Positions 11,851-23,005 of a stretch of DNA of 64,000 bases are shown piece after piece. Location of the stretch: NCBI GenBank assembly GCA_026075535.2, contig AP026544.2:7564001-7628000 (forward strand), in the 5' to 3' direction. Under the pieces are notes generated by a model. The model saw only the letters and a list, made by a program, of their open reading frames with translations. It did no database searches and was not told the DNA's origin. The translations under genes and the position numbers were made by a program. Source of the stretch: Tricholoma matsutake (Eukaryota; Basidiomycota; Agaricomycetes; Agaricales; Tricholomataceae). Positions within the stretch are counted from its first letter, which is position 1, and the number at the start of each line of letters is the position of its first letter.

Positions 11851-14240
11851 GTTCATTCAGAACTGTCATCACATCTCTACCACCACCACTCCATCTGCCA
11901 CCACCACCACTCCATCTACACCCACCACCACCACTCACATGCACACACCAAGGATCAACTGGCACACACAAGCCATGTCAGTCCCATGCCCTCACCACCA
12001 CCTGCAAACAAGCTGACTGGATGCAATGTGAGCCCAAATGAATACATAGGATAAGTTTATTTGTCTGCTTCATTTTTTGTTTTTCTCAACTCATCAATTG
12101 TTTTTCTATGTTATTTAGGAACTAAACTTCATCTCACAACCAGTGTTGATGCAAAATAAGCCACCAGTGGCCACCCAACCCCCCCTCCCCATGCAAGTGG
12201 GATGTAAGGATGTCGATAAGAGTCAGGAGCAAGGAGCAGGACACTGGGAGATTCCAGAAGGGGGTACCCACCCAGTAAGCACCCAGCAACCTGTACACAT
12301 GCCATGTCACACTGATGTGCCCAACCCCCTCCAAACAGAATTCCATGATACAACTCCAGACTCAAATGAGCATACATGACAATGAGAAAACAATGAAGCC
12401 AGCACCAACACCAGCAAAGGCACCAGCCAGTACACCCAAATGATGGAAATTGACCCCACAGGCCCCAGCACCACCAACCAAGGCACTGAGGTCCAACCCA
12501 CAGCAATGAATGACACACCACCTGCCTCCAGCCCCATGAGCAACTGCTCATGGGGTAGATCACAGGTGGAATGATGAGACAATAGGGGCTGCCATGATGA
12601 CAGTGGGTGAATGGAAGAGGTGATGGATTACACCCATCAACTGCCAACACCCAACCCTGACATAGACCTGTGGAGCAGATACCCACCCCATAAGCACCCA
12701 TCTGCCCCCCCTTGCATGCCACATCACTGACTCCCTAACCCCTCCAAACTAGGACTTACATTGCCACAACCCCCCCCCCCTCCCCCCCCCAAAAAAAAAA
12801 CTGACAGCACACTCACCCCATGCCTGCAAGCCACTGCTTGCTGGGTGGATCACAGGTTTGTGCAGCCAACAACAACAAAGTGGCCAGGAACCTGGGGCAC
12901 AACCCAATACGATGGCACCTGTGTCCAGCCCTATGAGTAGGGTAAAGCATGGGTGCAGGTCAACCTGTGGTAAATAGGCAGTGGGTTTGACAGGTATGGG
13001 TATGGTTGCCGAAATGCCATACCTGTGGCACACCATACCCATTTTGGTGGTGTCACAGTTATTAACGGGTATGTAAGTCAATGGCCATGGTGATAGGTCC
13101 ACCATGCACTCTAAGCTCTGGGAATGTCTCCAAATGCATCGACACATCAACACTCATGCTCCCAACCTCTATGAACCCCTATAAACCCCACGAGACCACT
13201 GTGAAACTAATTTGAATGACTTCAAACAATTTGAAACAACTTCAAACAACTTTGCAACACTTCGAGCAAGTTCAAACATCTTTGCAGCACCTTGAACATC
13301 TTTGGCCGCCATATACTTATCACACTGCCCTTCAGATACATGCAGCACACCTTGTATGAGTTAGTGTGTCACATATCAAGCACCACCAGACATGAGGAGA
13401 CACGATGATGGGATTTTAGGATGTGATTGTGGCACTTTGATGTCTTGATGATATATTGGATCAATAGGACAGGTACCCATAATAAATTATGACTCTATAC
13501 ATTTCCCTTCTCATCATCTTTCATTTATTTTATGATTTGCAAAGTTCTTTATTGTTTTATATCTTGCCTCATGTATTTCTCATGTTCTATTTCCTTTTAA
13601 GTACCACCTCTCCCAAATATATATAGCCTTGTACTAGCTACTTAGAATGACAGAATAGATTGTCCTCTCACAGGAATCATCTGATTTAAGAGCAATTCTC
13701 TTGAGTCCAAGCCTCTCGACTTAGTCTCAAAGTTCAGTGTTTAATGCCAAACTTCTTCAAACTCTTCATACTAGCTTCTCGAAACAATCGTCTATTGTCT
13801 ATCCCCTCTCGAAAGCATTTCTACATCCCTATAGTCTATCCTCAGCCATCATCAAAATCGTCCTCATCCTCTATAAGCCCCTCAAACATCTTCAAACATC
13901 TTCAAACCTCTATGAACTTTCCTCAAACATCATCGCAGGGCTTCATACACTCTCAAACCTCATTGAACTTCATCGGACCCTCTCTAAAGTCATTTCCCTA
14001 ACCTTGGGTAACAGCGGTGATATTTAGTACCACCTTGCAACCTTCCTCTAACTAGAGTTATACCATTCAAGGCCTTATTGTGGGTTTTGTTTGGGTTTCC
14101 TGGTTGAGTATCATCAATGGAAGTTGCCAGTCATCAATCAAACCAACAAGCCACATCATTGCCATCATTGTTCAGATGCTAGGTAAGCAATTATTTTCAA
14201 AACTAATGGTTTTCTAGGTTCTAAACTACTGCCAAGCAAC
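11851..14240. other. CAC/ACC-rich repeat block, no gene
   Basis: Contains CACCACCACC tracts (11880-11950), C and A homopolymers (12770-12800), two palindrome copies, a ggtatgggtatgg-type tract near 12990-13080, and ttcaaac-word repeats at 13200-13330 and 13740-13990. Overlapping open stretches on both strands are compositional. No functional gene is supported. Confidence 0.4.
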
Positions 14241-14385
14241 ACGAAGTGAATGAAATGTGGCATGAACAACAGATGAACGTTGTTTTCATCCCAGGTCTGT
14301 TTTTTTTGTTCATATCTTTATTAACTAACTTTTATTTTCATTATTTACAGGTTTTAACTTGCTTACAACAACACGACTACTGCCA

Positions 14386-14740
14386 TCACCGCCATGGGGA
14401 CACCAGGGACAATGGGGATGCCAGGGACAATGGGAACACCAGGGACAATGGGAACACCAGAGACAATGGGAACACCAGGGACAATGGGAACACCAGGGAC
14501 AACGGGAACACCAGGGACAATGGGAACACCAGGGACAACAGGGACAACAGAAACACCAGGGTCAACAGGAACACCAGGGACAACAGGAACACCAGGGACA
14601 ACAGGAACACCAGGGACAATGCCAGGGACAACAGGACAACACCATCAACAGGAACACCAGGGACAACAGGAACACCAGGGACAATGCCAGGGACAACAGG
14701 ACAACACCATCAACAGGAACAACACCAGAAACCACAGGGA
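14386..14740 (+). repeat. 18-bp minisatellite (gggacaacaggaacacca)
   Basis: Tandem array of the unit GGGACAAYRGGAACACCA, roughly nineteen units or partial units, including one local duplication of a longer block containing caacaccatcaacagg. Because 18 is a multiple of three, all three plus frames and the reverse stay open. One plus frame reads as Gly-Thr-Pro/Gly-Thr-Met triplets resembling collagen-like protein. No promoter, introns or flanking domain supports a gene. Confidence 0.85.
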
Positions 14741-15880
14741 TGATGGACAAACCACTGCTGGAAACAACTGCTCGTGTGGTGTAAGGGCAGAGCAATGATG
14801 AGGGGAGGGGATGGCCACCACGACATCACCACGAACCAGCACCCACCACCACCGCTGCAAGCAAAGGGTGGATGGGGGGTGCTAACAGACAGGAAAATCA
14901 GGGGACAAGAAACAGGGCTGATGATGGGAACAACGACATCAACACAAAGAGGATGACAGGAAGTGGGAGCAATGGGGGGAATGAACAAACAGTGGGAATG
15001 AAGGTAATGGGGAAGGGGAGGGGGAGGGGGAGTGGCAAGCTGCATCACACACTAGACAGACCCAAACAACATTATCTACCACCACCACTGCAAGCCCCTG
15101 CTCATAGGGTGATTTGGTGGTGTGAGGACAAGGGAGCAACATGACTATGACAAGGAGAATGGGAACAATGGAAACAATGGGATGATGGACACAGCAATGG
15201 GACAGGGATGCAAATTGCATGAAACAGGCCCAGGTAAGTTTTTCTTCTTTGTTTCTCTTCTTTTTTTCATTCAACTAACAACAGCACCCACCTCCAGCCC
15301 TGCGAGCAACTGCTCATGGGGTGGATTGCAGGTGCTAGCAGCATACAACAATGATCATGAAGCCCAGAGCCCCTCAATGACACAGCACCCACCCCCAGCC
15401 CTATGAGCAACTGCTCATAGGGTGTGGGCCAGAAGTGCTAGCTGCCAATGCTGAGGATCACTGCCAGCATCCCCAGTGGTGACAGATGACCCAGCATCCA
15501 GCCCCATGCCTACAACATCCACCACCAACACCAACACTACCACAGCAGACTAGATGATGCTAAGGGCTAGCAGACAATGAGGACTATGGTGACATGACAA
15601 TGACGGCAAGGGGACCAACCATTACCAGCACCCCCAACCACGGCTGTGAGCAACTGCTCAAGGGGTGGAAACAGAGAGCAATGAGGAAGGGACGACTACC
15701 AGACAGACAGCCACAAGGATAACAAGGACTGTGAGAACAATGGGGTGGACAGGGACAACAACAACAACAAATGAAGTGGGACAAACAACAAACAATAGGG
15801 TGAAAACGAATGAGACATCAGGGACAATGGGGAGTGGGCCCCTCCCTCACAGTTTTTATCATTAATTAGTTTTGTCTGTA
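14741..15880. repeat. Purine-rich repeat block with palindrome copies
   Basis: Rich in acaatgggg, ggggaggg and caccacca words, with four palindrome copies (about 15090, 15303, 15404 and 15647). The right part (15600-15870) matches 10390-10735. No supportable gene. Confidence 0.5.
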
Positions 15881-16069
15881 ATTTACCCTCCCCCACCTAT
15901 TCTGGTTGGAGTCCAGTTATTCTGGTCAGAGTCCAGTTATTCCAGTTGGAGTCCAGTTATTCTGACCAGATTCCAGTTACTCCAGATGCTCAACTTAGAG
16001 TATATACCCTAATGGATAGTCAAATTTCAAGTCTTAAGTTGTCAAAGTGCCTACAAAATATATTTGTGC

Positions 16070-16155
16070 AGAGCAAGGATTGAACTCAAGACATCTTGAT
16101 GAGAGTGATCACATGACAAACCAAACATGTGTGCTTAACCAGTTGAGCCACAGGA
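16070..16155 (-). other. tRNA-derived SINE-like unit (A and B boxes)
   Basis: On the minus strand, TGGCTCAACTGG (16139-16150) fits an internal A box and GTTCAATCC (16078-16086) fits the B-box pattern GWTCRANNC. A full cloverleaf is not convincing: the arms do not pair cleanly and there is no terminator T-run at the expected place. It is read as a tRNA-derived SINE head or tRNA pseudogene inside a repeat element. Confidence 0.5.
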
Positions 16156-16234
16156 GAATTATTAGTTAGTAATATAAGGTTTATTCATGACACTCTACTT
16201 TTTTTCGAAGTAGTTAAGATCAAAAAATTTTAAT

Positions 16235-16515
16235 TAACCACATCCCTCACATTGAATGCAAGGGAGTGGGGATGGTTGTGATTACATGCATAAACAAAAA
16301 ATCCTCCCTCTCACAAGATGCGAGAGGGAGTTTTATTTATATACATAAAAAGCTAACCCCTTGCGCTGAATGCAAGGGGGGAGGTAAAAACATGAAGAAA
16401 AAAATCCCTCCCCCATGCAAAATGGGGGAGGGGGGGCACAATACTAATAAATAATTAAAAGTACAAAAAAAATGCCTCCCCACACAAAGTGCAGGGGAGG
16501 GGGAGGGGATGCAAC
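16235..16515. repeat. Series of CCCTCCC...GGGAGGG short hairpins
   Basis: Four consecutive short inverted repeats of the form cctccc + about 10 nt + gggagg (for example near 16300-16332, 16360-16384, 16404-16434 and 16472-16503), separated by AT-rich spacers. The loop often contains a gaatgca/aaaatg-like word. They resemble the hairpin units of the satellite at 29.0-29.66 kb. Confidence 0.6.
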
Positions 16516-17246
16516 CCTGCTGTTGTCTGTCATTCCACCCATGATCCACCCCACAAGCAGTTGCTCATGAGGCTGGGGGTGGGTGGCTTGTCGTCGTTCA
16601 TTGCTGTTGTCCCCTGTTTGGATTTCTGTTTTTTTCTTTTTTTTTTGGGGGGGGGGGGTTTGGGCACGTCAGTGCGATGTGGTGCGAGTACAGAGGTTGG
16701 TGGGTGCTTACTAGGCAAGTACCCCCCTTCCAGGGTCTCCTGGCATCCCTCTGCACCCTCCTAGCCCATGTTTACAGCCTCACATCCCATTTGAATGGGG
16801 AGGAGGGGATCAGGTGGGTGTGGGCATGGGTTGCACATTTTTCATTGTGGCAGGTTGTCCCCAGTAGTATACAACCTAAAAAGCAATAAATTACAATTAG
16901 TTGATTGATAAAAAGAAAGAAAAAAAGAAAAAAAAAACTTATCTATGGCCCAAACAACATTGCCACCATTTGGGCCCACGTTCCATCCAGTCAGCTCGTT
17001 TGAAGGTGATGGTGATGTTGGCAGTGGGCATGGAAACAGTGGTGGCAGGTGTGCATGCAGTGGTGGTGGTAGAGTGGAGAGGAGGAGGTGGTGGCATTGG
17101 CGATGGTGGTGGTGGTTGTGAGCTGGCAGTCACATGTCACATGTCATGCATGTATGCATACTTATTAATTATTCCATTAATGGCTGCGGTTAACTACACA
17201 CCTTGGTTTGGTCATAAAGGTATTAAATGTATGTAGAAGAATAATT

Positions 17247-17315
17247 ACCTGGTAGCTCAGTGGTTAAGCATGCTGTGATATGCAGACCCAAGGTCAAGGG
17301 TTCAATTCTTGATGT
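17247..17315 (+). other. tRNA-derived SINE-like unit (A and B boxes)
   Basis: TAGCTCAGTGG (17253-17263) matches the A-box consensus exactly and GTTCAATTC (17300-17308) matches the B box exactly, spaced as in a tRNA gene. The acceptor stem is not paired and no CCA-adjacent structure is evident, so it is interpreted as a SINE head or tRNA pseudogene. Confidence 0.55.
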
Positions 17316-17566
17316 GTGTCAAACTTTTATTTGGGAAAGCACATGCATTCCAGTTATTCTGGTTAGTCCAGTTATTCCTGTTATTCCAGTTATGATGAGT
17401 CCAGTCAGATTCCAGGGATTCCGGGTGTAAATTGGATCCTTATTCTGACTGGAATTGTGCTGCATAGGGAAAACTACATACAAAGAAAATTCCATCAGAT
17501 TCCAGAAATTCCAGAAATTCCAGCCAGACAAACCAGAATCCAACTGGAATAGGTGGGGGAGTGTAA

Positions 17567-17960
17567 AGTGTTTGAGTTTTGCATGAAAACTCATGAAAAA
17601 ATGATTTTCTGATAGCTATTCAATGTATGCTTGTGATACAAGGGACAAAATAATTTATTTTCAACCTTGTCACATGACAGATTTCACCCAAATATTGTTT
17701 TATGTGTTAGATCACAAAGAGCCAACAAAGAGCTTCTGGAAAATCTTTTTTTCATGATTTTCCATGCAAAACTCACTGAATAAATTAGGAAATAAAAGCA
17801 TGGGAAATCCATGGGTAAAACCCATGCAGTTCCCTAGTAATAAAATAAGGAAAAATCATAGAAAATAAAGAATAGGAGGAAATGAGGTGAGGAAAAATAT
17901 AGGATGAACATAAAAAATAAGAGAAACACATGGGGCACCCCCTAGTCCCCTTACAGCATA
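17567..17960. other. AT-rich spacer
   Basis: AT-rich sequence containing a short inverted repeat (catgggtaaaacccatg, about 17810-17827). It starts TGTAAAG near 17562 and ends CCCTTACA near 17954, which could be LTR ends, but the flanking five bases do not match. Left unassigned. Confidence 0.3.
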
Positions 17961-18635
17961 GAGTAGTGGAACTTACTCCCCATTCCTTGGATATGAGCTT
18001 GACTCCCAATATTGCACCTACTGCCTCTCCTTTGTATACTGTGTGCTCCTAGTTTGGATCATATGTGGGTCTTTCTTCTCCCATTTCAATATAGTACTGC
18101 AGCTGCTCCAATTTTTCCATCCATTCCTGATCTGTCAGTATATACCTTTATGTCTGCATTGTCATTTGGATGGCCGCATTCATGCTGTCAGGGATGTATG
18201 TCTTGATGTTTGCCATCCATCTTGTGACTTGTTGTATGGCTTTGATAGTCTCAATGGACTCTGGTTTGATGTTGTATTCATGCATAAGGTTGTGTAGTGG
18301 GGTTGGGTGGCATTTGATGAGCCATTGAGCTGTGTTTGCAATTGGTTTGTGGAGTGGGTGGGTAGGGGGTAGTGTGGTCATTCATAGTGCTGCTTGTTGT
18401 CGGTGTTTGTCCACCAGTAGGTGAATCGGTAGTAGGTTTGCCATTACATTTAGGGTGTCCATGGCCATAGTTCTCATTGCCTCTGTAATCATGATTGCTG
18501 TCTTTCTTTGGATTGTCACTAGTTTGTTGATGATAGCTTGGCTTGATATTCCAGTTTTGGGTTTTTGGTTTGCTTTTTTCTGTGGTATTAAGAATATGTC
18601 AGCTGCATATAACATGCGAGGTACAGCAATGGAAA

Positions 18636-19716
18636 TAGTGTTTAAAGGTCCAGTCTGGTCCAGTTTTTGACTTCCAAATGGGGCAACCGACAACCGCAAC
18701 TGGTCTAGGTCCAACCCAGACATTGGGGGACCACAACCGGACCATTTAGGACTGGTCCTAATCAGTCCATGGACTGAAAAAAGACTGGTTTGGACCCATC
18801 TTTTGTTGTAAAATTTTTCATAGAACATAACCCATATTTATCTCAATAATTATGATCAATACCTTATATATATTAAATTCACGGATATGTCACAAAATTA
18901 TGTAATGCAGTATAACCTAATATGACCCATGTGACCCACGTAACCGCCATAACCCATTAAAATTGACACTCAGAACTGATGTTAAGCTAGCTACCAAGTC
19001 TCGGGTTCAGTTCAATAATGTAGTTTACATATGTAGGTAATAGATTTTCCACATTAGGGCCCAGTATACTAGCTGAGAGGGAGTGATAATCCACATATAA
19101 TCTAGGTGAGGTTATAATGCCATCCAGAAATTTCTGACATATATATTGTAATTCCCTGTAGATTGGTCTAACTTTTAAGGAATTCCACCAAGATTTGGCT
19201 GAGATATGGCCAAAACCGAAAGGACATGCATTCAAGTTGTGGTTTGTAGTTTGTAATTTGTAGTTAGTAGTCACAACTCATTTGGGCTGTTGAATCAGTA
19301 AAATCACATGGTACAGATGGTTAGGTGTGTTGCTGTTATATTTATGATGTCATATAGCTGTACAAAAAAATTTAAAGCTCAGGTAATAAGCAATGCTCTG
19401 ATACAACAAAATACTCATACAAAAATGTTTTTGGTCATATCTCAACCAATTCTTAACCATTTTTGATGATCCAGAGACCAAAAATGAAGTAAATATGTGT
19501 GGGAGTAAGGTCAAACACACTTTGTGACAAAAGATTGGTTGCAACCAGTTTAAACTGGTTTTTCATCAGTCCTACTATATTTTTTAAAATGAAAGACCAG
19601 CAACTGGACTGCAAAAGACTGGTCCATAAATAGACCTTTGGTCCAGTCTTTTCCAGTCCAATTCAGTCCAGTTTTGGTCTTTTTTTTGGTCCTATGGACT
19701 GGACCTGCAAACACTA
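18636..19716. mobile_element. Non-autonomous hAT-like element nested in the LINE
   Basis: A 1081-bp insertion with terminal inverted repeats beginning TAGTGTTT and ending AAACACTA, followed inward by the shared word aggtccagtc. The flanks are 8-bp duplications, aatggaaa (18628-18635) and gatggaaa (19717-19724), with one transition. Excision in thought rejoins the LINE frame as LYLSIAVPRMLY. TIR sequence and 8-bp duplication are hAT hallmarks. No transposase frame is inside. Confidence 0.8.
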
Positions 19717-22700
19717 GATGGAAAGGTATAGTTTTCAGATGTATCTCACCATTACTCCTTGTGATGCTCAAGCTATCCTGCTGAACTGTATAATTCAGTT
19801 CACAAGGGCTGCTGTGCATTGTCCCTTCCAGTTCATCTTGTTGTTGATTATGACTCCCAGGAATTTGGCTGTTTCTTTCAACAGTATGCAGAAGTTGTTC
19901 AGGGATAGTGTACATCTGGGTAGTGGGATGCATTTTCTTGGATTGAGGGTGTGTGGGGTTGTTCTTCTTGATATGTTGAGCAATTGGAACTTTTCAATGC
20001 CGAATTTGCAGTTGTGGTCTTTTGCCCATGCAAAGATGCCTTCTGATCATCCCATGATGTCCCATATCTTCTCGTGTGTCTCTGAAAAATCTTTGCCAGT
20101 TACCATGATGGTGGTGTTGTCAACAAAGAGCAGGATCCATTCACCTGTTCTGATTCTTGGGATTCTCAGTAAGTCAGCATTATATAATAGGTAACATATG
20201 CCTGAGAATGGGTCGCCCTGGTCTAGACTGTTTATTACCAAGAAGAGTGCTGTTTGGTAGTTGTCAAAGGAGAGTGTCATTTTGTGCTTGCCTAGGCATT
20301 GTTTCATCCATTCAGTGTATTCCTTTGGTATACCTCTCTTTCTCATATTGTGGATTAGCCTGTCAATGTTTACACTGTGGAAGGCACCCTTAATGTCAAG
20401 GAAGAGAACGGATGCAACCTGACCTTTCCACTATGCATCTTTGATGGTTTTCATTAGCATGTGTATTGAGTTGGGTGTGGTGCATCCCAGTCTTGCTCCA
20501 AAGTGGTTTGCTGGTAGAATGTTGTGGTGTCTGCACATGTGACAATATCTTCTGTTTGGCAGCTGTTCAGTAGCCTTGCCATCCTGTCTGATAATACTAT
20601 AGGTCACCATGCTGATGGTGTGGTGTAATCCAGCTTTCCTTGTTTCTTTAGTATGAGTGTCTCTGTGAGGGCCCATTCCTGTGGGTAATAGTTCAGCATG
20701 TTTGTAGCTCAGAATAGAGGTCCTAGATGTGGAACCAAGTCTTCTCTTGCATGGGTGAAGATACAGTTCAGCACCATATCTTTCTTCATGGCTTTGTATG
20801 GCTTCATTTTCTTGATCGCTCGATGTACCTGTTTATTGGTGATGTTGGTAAAGGTCCATCATGGGGGTGGGTATTGGAAATCTGGAGGGACTGGTGTGGT
20901 TGCTGGGTTTGGTGGAGGGAAGAACATAGAATAGAATAGCTTTCCTTTGCTTTCATTGTTGGTGGCTTCTCATATGACTCTTTTTGTTTCTGGGTCTTTA
21001 ACTTGTAGGGTGGGGATTCTAGATCTACCTGCATCAGATGCTGGTGATGTCATTAGTCTGCTTGCATCCCATATACTCAATTCATCTACACCCTCTATCC
21101 ACTGTGCCCAGTGTTCTGCCTTGGTTTGCATATCAGTTCTGAGTATCAGTTGCATTGCTGTCAGTATTCTTCATGTATTGGGTGTTGTTTGTTGAGGCAG
21201 TGGTACTTTGATTGTCCTCTGAGTTGGCATGTTTTCTTCTTTTCATTTGTTAGTTTGACTGTCCACCATTGTTTCATATATGGACTTGGTTTTGTAAGTT
21301 TGATGTGTTTCTTAATTGTGTCCTGTATGGTGTCATTCAGCATCTTGAGTTTGTTGTCAAACATTTCAGTATCTTCTATCTCTGTGGGTGTTGGGAGGTT
21401 AGCAAGTTTAGCCTTAAGAGTCTTCCCTAGTTTGGTCCAGTCTGTGAGGCAAAAGTTTCATCTTGCTTCCCATAATGTTTTTGGTGCGTGTATATTGATC
21501 TGTGTGACTATTGGGTAGTGGTCCATTTTGATTGGTCATGCTGTGTCATCAGTATTGCATTTGCTGATGGTGTCCATGAGGTTCTCTGTACAGAAGACAT
21601 TGTTGACTCTCATGTGGTTGCCTGAACTGTGTGATCGTAGTGTTGGTATGAATGCAGGTAGGCTATCTTCATGTTATGTTGTCCTAGCATGTTTAATAAT
21701 GGTTGTGTGAGGTTGAGGTTTTTTGTTGTGAAGAGGTGTGCATTTTGTGGCTTATCCCATAGTGGATGGTGCTGGTTGAAGTCACCTATCCAGGCCATGT
21801 GTAGGGGCATGATTGTGCACCATTGTCTGTTGTGGTCTTGCATGTATGCAGATATGTGGGTTAGTGAGCTATTGTTGTTACAGTTGTTATATATATTGAT
21901 TATTTGGAGCATGCCAAAACTTCCTTGTATTTCTAGTGTGGTTATGTCTGGGTGTTCAAAATATAGCTGTTTCCATGAGTCAGATATGAGGCTAGCGTTA
22001 ACAAGAATTACTGATCATGTGTGGTCCAGATGTTTCTGGTGTGTGCTCAGGTAGACAACAATCCAATTTCAGTTGGCTTGTGTTTTTCCTTTGAAGTCTA
22101 TGTAAGGTTCTTATATCAGGCATAAGTTGTATTCATTTTGTTTCAGGCTTCCTAGTAGGTCGATTTAGCTTTCTAGTGACTTGTTTGTATTTTGCTGTCA
22201 TATTTGTAGTGGTCATTGTTGTGCAGTGTGTGCTTGATTAGTCAACATAGGATAGTGGGGTGTGTTCACATAGTTCTCCTGGAGCTGGGCCTGGTCTTTG
22301 TTCATTCGCATTGTGGTCACCCCATGGGACATTTTGGTGTTCCTGCTGGTGTCAACTTTGGGTGTTGTGTGTCTGTATGGGTTTCATGAAAGCGTCTAGC
22401 ATCAATTGTGCTAGTCATGTAGGCCATCCATTGTTGGTCACTCCTTTGTTGGCTCCTGATCCTCTTCCTCTTTGTGTCTCTGGTGGTGGTCTGGGTTGAT
22501 GTCCCCACCTATGTCATACCATTTGCCATTGGTCTGTGAACTGCTGCATCTGGTGGTCATTGTTCATGTTGTTTGTCCAGTTTTCTCTTTGTTGCCACAT
22601 ATGTTGCTGTTTGGTCATGTGCAGTTTTGGCTGGTTAAGTAGGCACCATGTGCATGGTATCAATGAAGGGAAGTACTTATATTTGTTTTCCAGTATGCAT

Positions 22701-22797
22701 TCTTGGAGCTTCTCTTTTTCCTTGGTGAAGGTCAGGCAATTTCTGTCAGCAGCACCATGTCCTTTTGCTTCATCACCTGTGCAGTTAGTACATTCAA

Positions 22798-22991
22798 TGT
22801 TGAATAATAGAGGACTTGAAAGAATGAACAAACTTCATTACTTTAGACAACTATGTACATAGAATATTTATATAGCCCAGTAAACTAAGTCGGTAACTAC
22901 GGATCAGTATTATAAATAATTGTGGCTATGTGTTACCGCCACATTCGGTGTCGGTGTCGGTGTCGCCCAATATGTACTCCCAATTTCAACA
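22798..22991 (-). repeat. Copia 3' LTR (with respect to the element)
   Basis: 194 bp, TG...CA ends, adjacent to the polypurine tract on the element's coding strand. Nine of 194 positions differ from the partner LTR. Confidence 0.95.
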
Positions 22992-23005
22992 CTCCCCCTC
23001 GACAC

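Larger units (their letters stand above)
10445..16575. repeat. Recurring palindromic motif family (about 10 copies)
   Basis: The core TGAGCAACTGCTCA or a close variant occurs at about 10446, 10664, 12537, 12826 (degenerate), 14764 (degenerate), 15090, 15303, 15404 and 15647, and in reverse orientation near 16555. The best copies extend to 11-bp arms around a central AC, usually preceded by ccccagcc and followed by ggtggatcacagg. Copies share flanks, so they derive from one repeat family. Their arms form strong hairpins. Confidence 0.75.
15882..17566. mobile_element. Composite element with inverted ends around SINE-like sequence
   Basis: The left end (from 15882, containing ctcccccacctattc) and right end (to 17566, containing gaataggtgggggag) are inverted copies of about 29 bp with a few differences. 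Just inside each end lie tccagttattctgg / attccagaaattcc word tracts. Two tRNA-like polymerase III promoter units lie inside, pointing outward. No transposase was seen and no clear target duplication was found, so the exact ends are provisional. Confidence 0.5.

Noticed and set aside
12770..12800. C and A homopolymer runs as a terminator or tail of a retroposon
   Set aside because: No target duplication or retroposed gene body adjoins them; simple slippage explains the runs.
14394..14798. Collagen-like gene
   Set aside because: The open frames are forced by an 18-bp tandem repeat. There is no flanking domain, signal peptide or splice structure, and the reverse strand is equally open.
17247..17315. 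Functional tRNA gene
   Set aside because: A and B boxes are good but the acceptor and other stems do not pair, and the unit lies inside a repeat element.
17562..17954. Solo LTR with TGTAA...TTACA ends
   Set aside because: The five bases on each side (gggag and gcata) do not match, and no empty-site copy is available.
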